From the NCBI RefSeq assembly GCF_014633365.1, contig NC_068344.1, positions 5,779,327 to 5,843,326 on the forward strand: 64,000 bases of DNA, written 5' to 3'. Positions 47,064 to 59,000 of the stretch are shown piece by piece; the first letter of the stretch is position 1, and each line of letters begins with the position of its first letter. The notes under the pieces are model-generated. The model ran no database searches, was not told the DNA's origin, and was given only the letters and a program-made list of their open reading frames with translations. A program made the translations under genes and the position numbers. Source of the DNA: Diospyros lotus (lineage: Eukaryota; Streptophyta; Magnoliopsida; Ericales; Ebenaceae).

Positions 47064-47697
47064 AAAGATCACAAAACTTTGGGGGCTTTTCTATTGTGGC
47101 CACTAAACTTTAATTTTTTGCGATGTGATCACTAACCTTGGAAATTTTTTACAATGTGATCACATTTACAATTTTTCGATAAGCTCCCTTGTCGGATTTG
47201 GTGACATGGTGTTGATGTGGCAACACATGTTGACTGTGCAATACCTGCCAATGAGATGCTACCACATGTCATTACAAACCCCCCATAAAACCCTTTCTCA
47301 TTCTCTCTCTCTAAGTCTTCTCTTCCTCGCCTAGTGACTTCTCATCTCCTATCATCGTTCACATTTGTTGTTCCAACCATTGCTAATGCCTCAATCTCAA
47401 TTTACCTGTGTTGTTCCAGTCGTTGCCGCTAACGTATCCATCTTCTTTTTTCTCTCTTTGAGTCTTATCAGTCTCGTCTGCAATTTCTCCTCTCCTATCC
47501 CCATTTGCCGCCGCTAATGCCTCCATCGTTGTTGGCCTCTAACGTAGCCGCCATCAAATAATATATATATATATATGTGTGTGATATATATATAAATAAT
47601 ATATGCAATTGGGCCTGTTTTGATTTAATTTTCAATATTTCTAAAAATTTAAACTTCCCAAAATTTTCAAATATTATAAAAGTTTTAATAATCCAAA
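47064..47697. repeat. Right half of the sequence split by the Ty3/gypsy element
   Basis: With the retrotransposon and one AAAGA removed, 38341-38360 joins this as GGTAAATCACACCAAAGATC, then ACAAAACTTTGGGGG. This is a repeat of unknown class inside the hAT region. It has a pyrimidine-rich centre (47290-47480) and a TA/TG microsatellite at 47560-47590. No gene is present. Confidence 0.45.
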
Positions 47698-48025
47698 CCT
47701 CTAATTGAGTAAATTTATTTATAATTGATTAATGTCTTTTTATACTCTAGTGAATATATTCCTATAATCAAGTAAGTATGAGTTGGATGCTGGCTAAGTT
47801 TTTGGTCTTAAGGTTAATCGAGTATCAAGTGTTTGTACTTGAGTAAAGATCTCTATTAGTCGAATAATCTTAGCCTTGTAATCGAGTGATTAATGCAAGT
47901 TTATGTGGCTCCCTATGTTAGTTAAGTAATGACTTGGTCACAATCGAGTAAGCCCTTCATATAATCGATTACATAGTATATCTAATTGAGTAAGGTGTTA
48001 TATTAGTCGATAAGCCTAAAAGTTA
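47698..48025 (+). repeat. TCGAGTA-word repeat, copy 3 (fragment)
   Basis: This matches copy 1 around 5060-5360 in the same order (ATAATCAAGTA, GGCTAAG, TTTTTGGTCTTAA, ATAATCGATTAC and so on). It carries about ten words. It abuts hAT transposase sequence at 48026. Confidence 0.65.
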
Positions 48026-48395
48026 GTCGCTTCAAAAAGCATAAGTCTGCCAGTGGTAGTGGTTCTACTAATGCGCATTCAGAATTTAATAAGTATTTCA
48101 GTGAAGTGTGCGAGGAGGAAAATGATGATTTTAACTTTTTGAATTGGTGAAAAGCTAATTGTCATCGATTTCCTATTCTATCATTTATGGCTTGTGCTGT
48201 GTTAGTAATTTCAGTTTCAATTGTTGCGTCTGAGTTTGTCTTCAGTACTGGGGTTTGAGTACTTGATCCATTTAAGAGTTCTCTATCTCTTAAAATTGTT
48301 GAAAGTTTGATTTATACGCAAGATTGGCTTCGGACATCTACCACCCCAATGAGTGTTGAAGAAAATTTGGATCATGTTGAAAAACTTGAAGAAGG
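48026..48395 (+). pseudogene. hAT transposase, C-terminal dimerisation region
   Basis: The frame reads FKKHKSASGSGSTNAHSEFN, then FPILSFMACAVLVISVS and IVASEFVFSTG, then VLDPFKSSLS and SLIYTQDWLR. This is the hallmark C-terminal block of plant hAT transposases, which mediates dimerisation. Two TGA codons interrupt it: after FLNW, and just before VLDPF where the family normally has Arg (CGA to TGA). The catalytic N-terminal and central parts are absent on this side of the nested insertions. GT-containing sequence follows VEKLEEG, suggesting an intron. It is inactive. Confidence 0.85.
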
Positions 48396-50638
48396 TAAAC
48401 TCAGTTTTACGTTTTTTCTAAATTTTAGTTCAATACTTGTTACTTTGAAATTAATTAATTAGTTAATTTTGCGTGTTGATTTTAGAATTGGCAAAAGTTA
48501 CACTAAACAGCCCTGAACCTATGAAAATTGAAGATCTCATGCATTTGTAAGTACATATGTTTTCTACTATATTGTTGTTTATGTTTTAAATTTTGTTGTT
48601 GAGTTAATAGTTGTTGTATTGTTTTGTTCATATTGTCTACTTACATTGCTCTTCATTTTAGGTGTGGAATCATTTTAGTATTTCACATTGATCTGAATGA
48701 GCAGTTCGGTAAACGGTGTTGAAATTGTTGAAATTTTTTATTTGTTGAAACTGTTGTAATTTAATATTATGATTGTTGAACTCCTTGCTTATTTTATCAT
48801 TTTTATGTTAACTATGAACTGTCTTGTAAGCTTGATTGTACTGTACTTCTTTAACAAGTATGAATTCTTGATATCTTATCTAAGCTTTTGATATCTTTGT
48901 TTGTTGTAAAATAGTTACCTCTTGATTTTTATGTTCTCATAGACATAGAAGCAAAAGCTACTACCACTTAGTCTTTTACTGTTTTACAGGTATGTTTTTT
49001 TACTGTAGTTCTTTGTTTGCTTCTCCGAATTTGTCATGTTCTGATCATATTGATTGACTCTGTGTTTCATATTGTTTGTGTGTTGTAGTTCTTCACTTCT
49101 TTGTATTATGACTATCCTCTTCTTAATGAGCATGCAGCTGTTGGCACTCCAGACTATTTGTATTATGACTAAGCAATTTTATTTGTCAATGGAGGTAAAT
49201 TTTGAAAATGTGATGTTATTAATGCATTGGAGGTACAGTTTTTTAATTTTTCTAAAGGCTAATCAATATATTCCAAGCCCATGCTTTTCTCAGGATATCT
49301 GCAGTCCCATTGTGGTGTACATTCAAATCAGGATTGAAAGTGTTCAGCCCCTAAGTGATGATGTTGGTGTTCCCATTTGAAAGATATGAAACATTATTGA
49401 ATCATTATCTCTATATCAGGCTGTTTTAACACAGCTGCTCGTAAATTTGAGAAATGAAGCTCAGCTCTCTCTAGGCAAGTTTCCACAATTGAAGATGTTC
49501 CAAGTTTGAGGATAGGCAACCATTCATCAGCTGTTTGGGTATGTCAAATGTTGCTATTACTGTTGGATAAGATAATAAATTTCTTTCTTTGAGGATAGGC
49601 AACCCTAAGTGATGCCATGTTGCTTAAGATAATAAATTTCTTTCTTTGGATTCCTCTATCTAGAAAATTGCTGTCATGCCATTATTTTTTGTCCCTGTTT
49701 GGTTATCTCCAGGTGTTTCCATCAATAAAATTGATGTCTTTGGGTATGATTCTTTTCCTCGTCCAAGGGGACAGATACTATATACAAAAACTAGAGGAGG
49801 TTGGCAATTCTGTGAAGGTAGTGCCTTATTGCAATATTTTTACTTTTTCTCCTACTCGAATCCATGGAGATTGTGATGGCTCTCTCATTACCAGATGCTT
49901 CTCTGGTGTTTGTTGCAGAGAGTACAGACTTCAATTGAGGAGCAACATCTGCAAACATCAGAACATGTAGATGTGTGTGTGTGAGCTGAGGGGGATTTCA
50001 CCTTTTGGTCCCAAGAACATATAGATTAAGGTAAGGAGACTCCAAAAGGATAAGCCATGAGGAGTTGCCCCTGTGCCAGGTTCATTGTGTCTTCTTTATT
50101 CGGATTGATCACTGTTCACAGGTTTGTTTCCGCTAAATATTCTCATTTTCTTGTGATTTAACATGTACAAACATTTATTTCTCATAAATTTCAAATGCCT
50201 CAAATTATGTGGAATATTTTTTTCTGGTTATCCTGTTTTGCAATCATGAGTCTATCAATGTATCAGAATTTGGATAGCATCATCTAGGTTAAGCTGGTTA
50301 TGTAAATTCTGCCATAAGTGCAATATATGATTTGCAATGAATAGTTGAGCTGGTTGTGTTAATTGGTTTATCATCTTACCATCTCTTTTGCTATTCCTCG
50401 GTTTCTCTTATGCATAATCGGTTTGTTCAATTCGTAATGTATGTCGGTTAGTTTTTTTTTTGTGTTACTTCGGTTTTTGGTTTTTGATTTCTACAGTTTA
50501 CTTTCGATTTTCGGTTCGGTTACTACGGTTTAGATTCAGTTAGTTCGATTATTTGGGGTTACTTTGTTAGTTTGGTTTGATTTTGTCACACGATTCAGTT
50601 ATTTCAGTTAGTGATTTTCGATCACTTCGATAATCGAA
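48396..50638 (+). other. 3' region of the hAT element, non-coding
   Basis: AT-rich sequence with several short open frames, none with recognisable domains. The last 250 bp (50400-50638) are rich in GGTT/TCGATT words that mirror the left subterminal region at 37570-37720. Confidence 0.45.
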
Positions 50639-50848
50639 CCAACCATTTACACACCCCTAGTGAAACCTGTCCACATATTGTTGAGTCTCTTTGTTGTCTT
50701 GTTTGATACTAAGATGATAAGTTGCATCTTTTTTCCTTTAACTGTTGCTGATAAACGCCTTAATAAACTTATATCTCAACTTTTCGAAAGTGGATATGGA
50801 GTGTTTACACAAGCTGTTGTACCATGCTCGAGCGTAATCCGTTAAGAG

Positions 50849-51154
50849 TCAAAGGGAAAGCTTGGCACATAATTTCATCTTCCCATCCATGTAGTACCAT
50901 AAGGACTCATAGTTCTGAATATGATTGTGAGGATCACCTTTACCCGAGTATGAAATCATCTGCAGCATCTTGAACTTCTTTGGCAAGAGCTTCTCCATGA
51001 TGGCCAAGGTAAGAGGGATTCTTTTCCGAGAATGGTCTTCTGGCGCAAGTAGTAACTTATTCTTCTCTAAGACTTTTTCAATCATTCTTTCCATATCCAC
51101 CACTTCACAAGCATTAAATGCTGTCTGATCCTCAATTTTATTTATCCTTTTCAC
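50849..51154 (-). pseudogene. Ty3/gypsy gag fragment
   Basis: A minus-strand frame of 101 residues contains LPKKFKMLQMISYSGKGDPH and NHIQNYESL. This is the gag-core start seen in plant Ty3/gypsy elements of the Athila/Tat type (family form PxxFKxPxxxxYxGxxDPxxHxxxF). It has no continuation into the rest of gag and no pol. A further minus-strand frame at 51310-51495 is probably the upstream gag region in another frame. Confidence 0.65.
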
Positions 51155-51554
51155 AAGGCCTCTTGGTGGAGCTCGTTCCTCATTAGTGGACGTACTTTCA
51201 ACAATCTCAAGGTATTTTCTTTTTGAAGATCCCTTTGGGTGTCGTTCCGCCTTCTCGGTGTTTCCTCCATTTCTTTATCTCACATTAGGAAAAAAGAAGG
51301 GTCTCGAGCTCAAGTGCTTTGAGAATGAGTGGAATGTGACCGAGTTTCTTGTGGTTTTGGTGTAGTCTCAGAACTTCCTTTTTGTGCTCCCTGAAAAGAG
51401 GTTGGGCTGGACACAAACCTCTTCAAGTCTAACGGCAGTGCCATTTGCGGGGCTATATTTTGTAGTAACCTAGTAACTTCTTGTAGTGCCAACATTCCTT
51501 CCCCATGTTGGCATCACAGGGCTTTATACTCCACTCGTGGTTTCATGAAAAGGT

Positions 51555-52145
51555 CTACCCAACTGGGTTTTTGAATTCTGAGGGATGAGTTTCCTGTTGG
51601 CCTTGGGAGTGGACTTCCAACTAGTCTTGGGAAAAGGCCCTCAGAGGTCCCTGGGGGGAATTCCTAGCTGGCCTTGGGAAGAGGCCCCTAGAGGTCCTTG
51701 GGGGTGAATTCCATGCTGGTCATGGGAGTGGATTCCCAATTGACCTTAGGAGGAGGCCCTTAGAGGTCCCCAGGGGCGAATTCCCAACTAATTCCTAGGA
51801 AGAGGCCTTCGGAGGTCCCTAAAAGTGAATTCCCAATTCACCTTGGGAATGGATTCCCAACTAGCCCTAGGAAAAGGTTTCTAGAGGTTGCTAGGGGTGA
51901 ATTCTTAGGTGACCCTAGGATGAGGCCTCTAGAGGTCCCTGGGGGCAAATTCTGTGGTGGTTTTAGGAGTAGATTCCCTGTTGGCCCTAGAAGAGGCCCT
52001 TGGAAGTCCCTAGGGGGTGAATTCCCAACTGGCCGTAGGAGAAGGCCCCTAGAGGTCCCTGAGGGTGAATTCCCAACTAGCCTTAGCCTTAGGAGTGGAT
52101 TTTTAGCTAGCCTAAGAAAAAGGCCCTCTGAGGGCCCTAGGGCTA
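51555..52145. repeat. Minisatellite, unit about 55-60 bp, about ten degenerate copies
   Basis: Recurring phrases are AGGAAGAGGCCCCTAGAGGT, CCCTGGGGGTGAATTCCCAA and CTGGCCTTGGGAGTGGATTC. It lies upstream (minus sense) of the gag fragment, as expected for a leader array of the same element. The open frames through it are by-products of the repeat. Confidence 0.85.
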
Positions 52146-52333
52146 AAGATCTAAAGTGATGTGAGCAAGCTATTCGGTGGCGGTCTTGTGGGGCGTGAGA
52201 TATTGTATTGTGCCCTGACTGAATGCCTTAGGGAATGAGCCTCTATTCCCTCTTGACTCTATTGATTAGTGGTGCTTTTCATTCGGGCCATTGCAAACTA
52301 ATTTGTTGGCTTTTCGTACGTTTCCCACAAATG

Positions 52334-52550
52334 ACACTAATTGTTGTTGTTAAAATACAATAATGAATTTATTTAACTGGGAACATTGTTGTCTAGCTGC
52401 CTGAGTCTGCAAGGAAAGAAACAGTCAGAGGCTGTAAGAAGGTCCCAGCGTAAACTCTCAATGCTTAAGTCAAACACTGAAGATGATGAAATCTGTAAAG
52501 CAAAGTTTCTACTAATATCAAATATGTACATTTTCTGAAATGAGTACCTG
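52334..52550 (-). repeat. LTR-like fragment of the gag-fragment element
   Basis: It starts TGTTGTTGTTAAAATACAAT, matching the window start at position 4. It is interrupted at about 52551 by a hAT-like end and may continue after 55340 (GGAATATTTAGAGGAATTTT and onward). Confidence 0.45.
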
Positions 52551-52939
52551 CATTAGGGGTGTTCAAAAAAATCGGTGCACTGCAGAAACTGGCCAAATCA
52601 AACCGAACCGGTCGATTTTTCTTTTTTGCGATTCAAAACGGTTCAGAGATTGTACAAACTGCGCAATTTCCAGTTTGTACAGTTGGCGGTTCGATTTTAA
52701 ACCGAACCGCCCAAGAAAATATAAAAAAAATATTATTATAAAAATCATCCCAACAGCCCCTGCAACCCTTATTATTATAAAAATCACCTTATATTTTTAT
52801 AATAATATATAACAAGTTTATAATTGCCAACAAATTATAATAGTTTATAATAATATATAATTATTCTATCCAATATTTTTATAATAGGTTATAAATTCTA
52901 ATAAGTTATAATAATATATTAGATATTGCCAACAATTAT
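52551..52939. repeat. hAT-end-like sequence
   Basis: TTAGGGGTGTTCA is followed by repeated CGAACCG/CGGTTC words (52600-52710), a common look for hAT subterminal regions. The partner end was not found; solo LTR 1 is inserted at 52940. The remainder is AT-rich. Confidence 0.35.
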
Positions 52940-55322
52940 TGTAAGCACCCCCGCCCGAATATCTCCAACCACCCGGACTACCTGAACGGGAGCGCCTACG
53001 GAAGAAGAAAGAATGAAACACGAGACAAGAACCACCCTGGCATGCAGACACAAAAATAAGAACAGCGGAAACGAAGCTAAACATATGCATGCACTACGGG
53101 TACCCCACTATTACAGCGGTCACATGATAAATAAATAAACACAGACTCATGTGCCGACATACAAGAGACTCGAGGAAAGACCTGGCACAGTACAAAATGA
53201 TAGAGTAAATCATACTCAGACATCAGAGTTGAAAGGGATTGACGGGACTGCCTGTACACCACACCGACTCTGCCGCTAAAGCTGACTCCCTTGCCATGGC
53301 CCACGCTGCCACAACCTGGAATGATGAAAAGCAAGGTGAGTCGAGAGACTCAGCAAGCATAAAGAAAGAAATGCTGTATAGAACCAGTAAACTCTCCCCA
53401 GAATAAACCCCCAGGTACACACAAGCCATGAGACGCTACAACACAATAGCATAGCATAATAAAAGCACATACCGGTCCTTGGGGCCTACACAAGACACAC
53501 AGCACCCAAGTCCCATACCAACCTACCGCTGCCCTGAAAGACAACATAAATCTCCAACAAACCTGCTCGTGCTGTCCCGGGTCGGTACTCCCGTCACCCG
53601 TCCATGTCAGTGCTCCCGACACCCGAGCCATAGGCTCCCTCGGAACGGTACTCCCATCCAAGAACTATATACTACCAGTAGCCATGCAATGCACATAAAA
53701 ATGCAATGGCGTAATGAGCATCAATGCGATACATTGGCGCCCATACATCCAAGCATCAGGCCATGCTCCGCCCACCTAGTAAACCACACGCGATGCATAT
53801 GCCCGTGCTGGATGCAACCTAACCAAACTAGAATATCCGTGTCCAAGCATACTCAATAAATGAATATCCCAGCATGCAACCCGTACCCATGTGCATATCA
53901 AATCATGAACAGTAATACAATGTATATAATCATGCAGTAAATCACATACCGACAGAGTCAGTCAGCAGTGCCCGGCACTAATCAACGGCCAGTGACTAGG
54001 AGTGTCCACCCGATGGTCCACTTCAGGGCCGTACAATAGTCTACCCCAACGTCACCAACAACCGACCCCTGCCCCACTGCTCAATAGCTCTAACCGAACC
54101 ATAAATAAACCCGAGAAAATCATAAATAAACCCGCACGTCTAGGAACCTAGTCCCCAAGCTGGTTGAGCATCATTCCCAAAAGGAGTGGGGGCGGTACAA
54201 ACCCCCGTAGGCTCACAAGAAATAAAGTTCTAGAAGTCTCAGATTTAGTTTTAAATCAAAACAAATAGATAACAACTCAATAAATAATGCTAGGCATCGA
54301 ATTAGAGTAAGGGAGGGGATAAAATACAAGAAATCACGGGATCTTTTACGGGAATTAAAGAACAGGAGGAAAGGGTTAGGAACTTGCCTGAAATCGACTG
54401 CTTTCTGCCTCTCTTGTGCTCCCGATGCAAATTAAAACATTTCCTAGCAAATAACACAACCGGGACTTAAATTAATTAATTCTAATCACGTAAAATTTAT
54501 AATTTAAACATATCACGCTTCTACTAATTTTTACCCACGTACCTGATCACTTTCTATGCTGAAAAATCCCAAAAATCCTTTATTTTTCCCTTATTTTTCT
54601 TTTCTTTCCTTTCTTTTCTTTTCTTTTCTTTCTTTCCTTTTCTTTCTTCTTCTTCCTCTCTTCTTCTCTCTTCTTCTCCTTCCCGCACCCCTGCTCCTGC
54701 GCCTTGCTTCTTCTCCCTTTCTTCTTTCTTTTCTTCTTCTTTTTCTTCTTCCCGCGACCGAACCAGCACCGCCACGGCCTCCTTCCTCTAGCCGCTGCAG
54801 CCTCCAACTCCGCCTCCCACGACCACGCGCGCCACCGCTATTGCTACCGCTTTGCGTCGCCGCCGCCGCTCCTGGGTGCCTGGCTGCCATGGCTGAGCGA
54901 AGCTCGGCCAGCTTCCATGGCCGCCGCTCCCTCTCTCCCTCTTAGCTGAGCTCTTTCCTTCTCCTTCTCAATCTCGATCTCCTTCTCTCCATCTCTCTAT
55001 CTCTCTCGCATCAACTCTCGGCCTGAAGCTCCCTCGCGAGCTCTCCCTCTCACACTGCTTTCCTTCTCTCTCTCTGTTTCTTCTTTGTTTTCCATTTGGA
55101 AGAAATGGCCACTTTGCTTAACCTCTAAGCACACGCGCACAGCCACACAAATTTAAGCATTTTAATTAACTAAATTTAATTTAAGTAAATCTAATTTACA
55201 CTTTTATTATTTTTGTAATTATATTATTATTATCATAATACCTTAAATTCTCAAATACAGAAATTGATATACATATATATATATATATATTTTTATCATT
55301 CCCAAAATTTTGGGATACTACA
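52940..55322 (-). mobile_element. Solo LTR 1 (Ty3/gypsy type), target duplication ATTAT
   Basis: A 2,383-bp unit runs from TGTAAGCACCCCCGCCCGAA to TGGGATACTACA, flanked by ATTAT at 52935-52939 and 55323-55327. It shares with the LTRs of the complete element the block of GGGAGTACC units (inverted, 53580-53660), the phrase GAGACTCAGCAAG (53347-53359) and the end GGGCGGGGGTGC. A pyrimidine-rich tract (54575-54760) yields meaningless open frames. There is no internal domain. Confidence 0.85.
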
Positions 55323-55339
55323 ATTATATTATAAGTTAT

Positions 55340-56083
55340 AATAATATATTAGAATTCTTTATAGATTATTGTCTATTCTTTTCTTGGAATATTTAGAGGA
55401 ATTTTCAGATGTCAAAGTTATAATGTTTTGCAAGTTGCGTGGAACCCCCTCCCTCAGGCAGTACTCAGGGAAATGTTTTGGCAGCAGTATTGCCCCCAAG
55501 GCCATGATAGAGGCACAACGACCCTGGCCTCAGCAAGCTCATGGCCGCATGGTAGGACTGCGAGAGGACACCGTGGCCACATGGCTAGATCTGTGCGAGG
55601 CAAACCCCCCACGACCCCATGGCTAGGCCATGGGGCTGGGTGGTTGCAAAGTTGCACCTGTGGCTAGGCCACGAGGTTGCCCCCATGGGTGCGGTTGGGC
55701 CATGAGGTTGCTTTTTGTGAGGCCTTCGGCGGCCTTTTTTACGGGCCTATGGGTCATTTGGCCACTTGCCGCGGATCTCTTGCAACCCTTTGTTGCTGGG
55801 TCATCCCAGTTAAGCTGTGTTGATCCATTTACTAATTTATTTTCTGACGCTTTTTCTCATAACACATCAATTACATTAAGTCGCATTAATAACCGCATTA
55901 AGCGTAATGTACACAAGTATTCTATGCGCGTACAATATTTGTACATTAATATGATTTTGATGAAACATACAAAAAATTAATGAGACAGGATACATAATAC
56001 ACACAAAAATCAATGTTCATTACATTGATCAAGAATTAGGAATCCTAAAGATAAATTCATAATTTGTTTAATAGACTCATTCA
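55340..56083. other. Probable continuation of the interrupted LTR, then intergenic
   Basis: 55340-55850 has GC-rich repeated phrases (CATGGCTAGGCCATGGGGCT, GGCTAGGCCACGAGG) and open frames without domains. It probably belongs to the LTR begun at 52334. Nothing is recognisable in 55860-56083. Confidence 0.35.
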
Positions 56084-59000
56084 AAAAGAAAAGGCTAAAA
56101 ACATATCCACGCCCTTGAACTTCCCCTATTTAACCATTTGTGCCCCTCAACTTAAAAGGGGGACCTATTGTGCCCCTCAAGTTGCGAGTTGGGATTTGAA
56201 CACTTGAAGTTTCAATTTTTGACCCGTCAAATGCCTCATTATACAATCAGCACTACACTTGAAATCACGCATGGTTGAGGAAAATGAGAGATGATTTGGG
56301 TACCAACTTGCTCGTTAATACCAAACAAAGGGCTGGATAGGCCGCGATTAACGACAATGAGGGATAGACGACCAACGAGTATGACACAAGACGATCAGTG
56401 ATGATAGATCAATTGACAATAAGAGAGGGAGCGATGGTTGCCAAAGACTGACAAAAGTAATGAAGGCGAAGCTTAACTGAACTAAACAAGGGCGATTGAT
56501 GGTGAAAGAGGTAATCAGCGATGGGGGTGGTGAAGCGGCAAACGGCAATGACAAGGAAGAAATGACCGACAAAAGAGGGAACGGCGAAGACAACTACTAT
56601 GACAATCGAAGAAGACAAAGGGTCGCCCAGATTTGGCTGAAGAAGCTGAACAAACACAATGATGGCGACAACAGCGGTTGCTAATGGTGATGGGGTCGAC
56701 GATGGCAAGCACGATCAACAAAAACTACGGATGGGGTCGACAACGAAGACTATTAAACCCTGGTACCAAGTTTAATCTGTTGATTAAACCTAATACCGAG
56801 TTTAATTGCCCTTAATTAACTCGATTATGATTGCATTTTCATTTTCATTTTCAATTAATTTTTTCACATATATATAAAAGAACTACTTTTATATTTAATA
56901 TATATTGTATAAATATATTTTTTTAATAATTATATATAATTTATCAATATCTAATGATAAAATTTTATTAGGTCAAGGGATAATTTATCAGTTGGACAAA
57001 ATTGGGTTTCATTGAAAGATGAACCCCAATCTTCTTCTTCGTCGCACACAGCTTCTCCGTCGCTGTCGTCAGTTTCCCACGCTGTAATACCCCATGTTCG
57101 TGTGAGGATGCCACGTAATTTCAATGAGTTTAGAATATCGAAAAATTGATTTTATAGCAATTTCAGGTACCAAATCAACTGCAGGGAATGTCTCGGAGTG
57201 AAATTATCTAAAGAAAATCATACAGCATTGATGAGCATCCCAAGATATGATTTATGGTGTCGAGAAAAATCAGATCAGGAACAGTTTTCGGTACAGCTAA
57301 AATACAGCTGCCATTTAGGTTGAAAAACCGAATCGTTGTAGGAGGCTCCCGAAAAATCAACGGACCCCTAGGGGGGCTTCGATTTTTCGTAGTAAGCAAC
57401 CCTTCAGTGGTTTTAGGATGAAACGACAATCTGGTGAGGACACTAGGGCGAAATCGTCTTTTTTAACTAAGTTTCGAAATTATTAATTTTGCGTTTTCAG
57501 TATTAAAATGCAATTTAATCCAGTGTTTGAGAGTATAATTGAAATTTTGGAGTTGCCCAAGTGATATTATGATAAAATTGGGGTTTAATGTATAATTTCT
57601 CTTAATTTAAAGTGTAATAAATAGTTGTATATATAATATGCACGTGCATGTGTGCGTGAATGGCAGAGGCAGCTTCTGTGAGATCTTCATGGCCGAGATA
57701 TTAGCCGCAAAATAGGGGGATTGTGGCAGCGAGATTTGAGGGTATGACAGCAAGATTTGAGGAAATTTTCAGCAAGATTTGAGGGAAAAATCTTAAGAAA
57801 TTGTGGAGCTTTAAGTCATGGTTGCCTATAAATTGGCAGCAATCTTGGTCGAAGGAAGAAGAGATCCAAGAGATCGAGAGAGAGAGAGGGGAGGAGAAGC
57901 AAGGAGATTGAGAGGGAGCTAGGTGGCGACTGAAGGCGATGAGCTCGCGGCAAGCAACGGTGGCGGAAGTGGCCGACGCAGCCATGCGTTCCAGCTGGTT
58001 GTGTGAAGCTCGAGCGTGAGGCAGACCAACGCGCAAAGGAGCTTCCAGTAGCGATCAGAGCAGCAACGTGGTGGCGTGGGGAAGCCATGGAGGCAAGCTC
58101 AGTTGAGGCCGAAGTGATGGCCAGTGAGGCCGATTGCGGCCAAAGTTGGCCGCACAGTTGCAGGCGGCCATGGCCACGAGCTTCGCGGCTGGACGCGAGG
58201 CAGGGGAGCTGCCGCAATGGCAGCTCGCGGCGGCAGGCAATGGTGCTACCGGTGCAGTGGCTGGGGGAGGCGGAAGTGGCCGGCGAGGGAGGTGGCAGCG
58301 CACGGGCAGTGGTCACATGAAGAAGAAGATGCAGTCCATGCGCTGGAAAAGAAATAGAGGAAGAAGAGAATGAGAGGAAGAAGAAGAAGAAGAAGAAGAA
58401 AAGAATAAAGAAGAAAGAGAGGAAGAAGAAGCTGGTTCGTGGAAGCAGGGAAGAAGAAGATGAATAGTAGAAGAGGAAAAAAAAAAGAAAGGAAAAAAAA
58501 GGAAAAATGGGAAGAAAATGAAAAAAATTGTTAAAAAGTCTTCGAAAAAATTCCGAAAAATAGGATTTAGATATTTGCTAATATTCCAAAGATTTTGGGC
58601 GAGAAAATAGTTCGAGTACGCATTTCGAGAATATGGCACCCATACCGAGGAAGCCGGAGAGACTAAGTCGAGGTAAGTAAAATTTCCTAGAAAATTCTAA
58701 AAATTCAAGAATATTATTTTATGAATTATCATAGTGAAATATTCGAAGAAATATGTTAGGAATATTTAGTTTGGATTTATTAGGAAGAAATAGAAAGAAA
58801 ATTAAAGAAAATACCAGAAATTATGGAAAAATAGGTTTTAATGTTTATTTAAATAAATATGGTGATTAGGATGCTTTGAGGTTGGCACGCAAATCGAGGC
58901 GTTGTGCACAAATCGAAGCGATGCACGAATTTCGAGGTAGCCCGATAAACTTGAGAAGGTAAGTGATACTCCCCAATTAAAGTTAGTTTTATGAAAAATG

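Larger units (their letters stand above)
37553..50659 (+). mobile_element. Decayed hAT transposon enclosing nested insertions
   Basis: The left end TAGAAATGAGCAAATG pairs with the inverted right end TAGGGGTGTGTAAATG. Subterminal TTCGATTA/TCGAA words follow on both sides. Inside lie the C-terminal part of a hAT transposase (48026-48395), a complete Ty3/gypsy element (38361-47063) and a TCGAGTA repeat fragment (47698-48025). The flanking octamers (GAAATGAG and GTGAAACC) do not match, so the outer boundaries are an inference from the inverted ends. Confidence 0.55.

Noticed and set aside
49054..49970. Open frames of 60-117 codons in the hAT 3' region
   Set aside because: No transposase or other domain is visible, composition is AT-driven, and the transposase C-terminus already lies upstream.
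54556..54945. Long frames rich in Phe/Leu or Arg/Lys
   Set aside because: Produced by the pyrimidine tract of solo LTR 1.
57816..58320. 166-codon minus-strand frame and overlapping plus-strand frames
   Set aside because: GC-rich LTR segment; Ala/Ser/Arg-rich translations with no domain on either strand, and three frames open at once.
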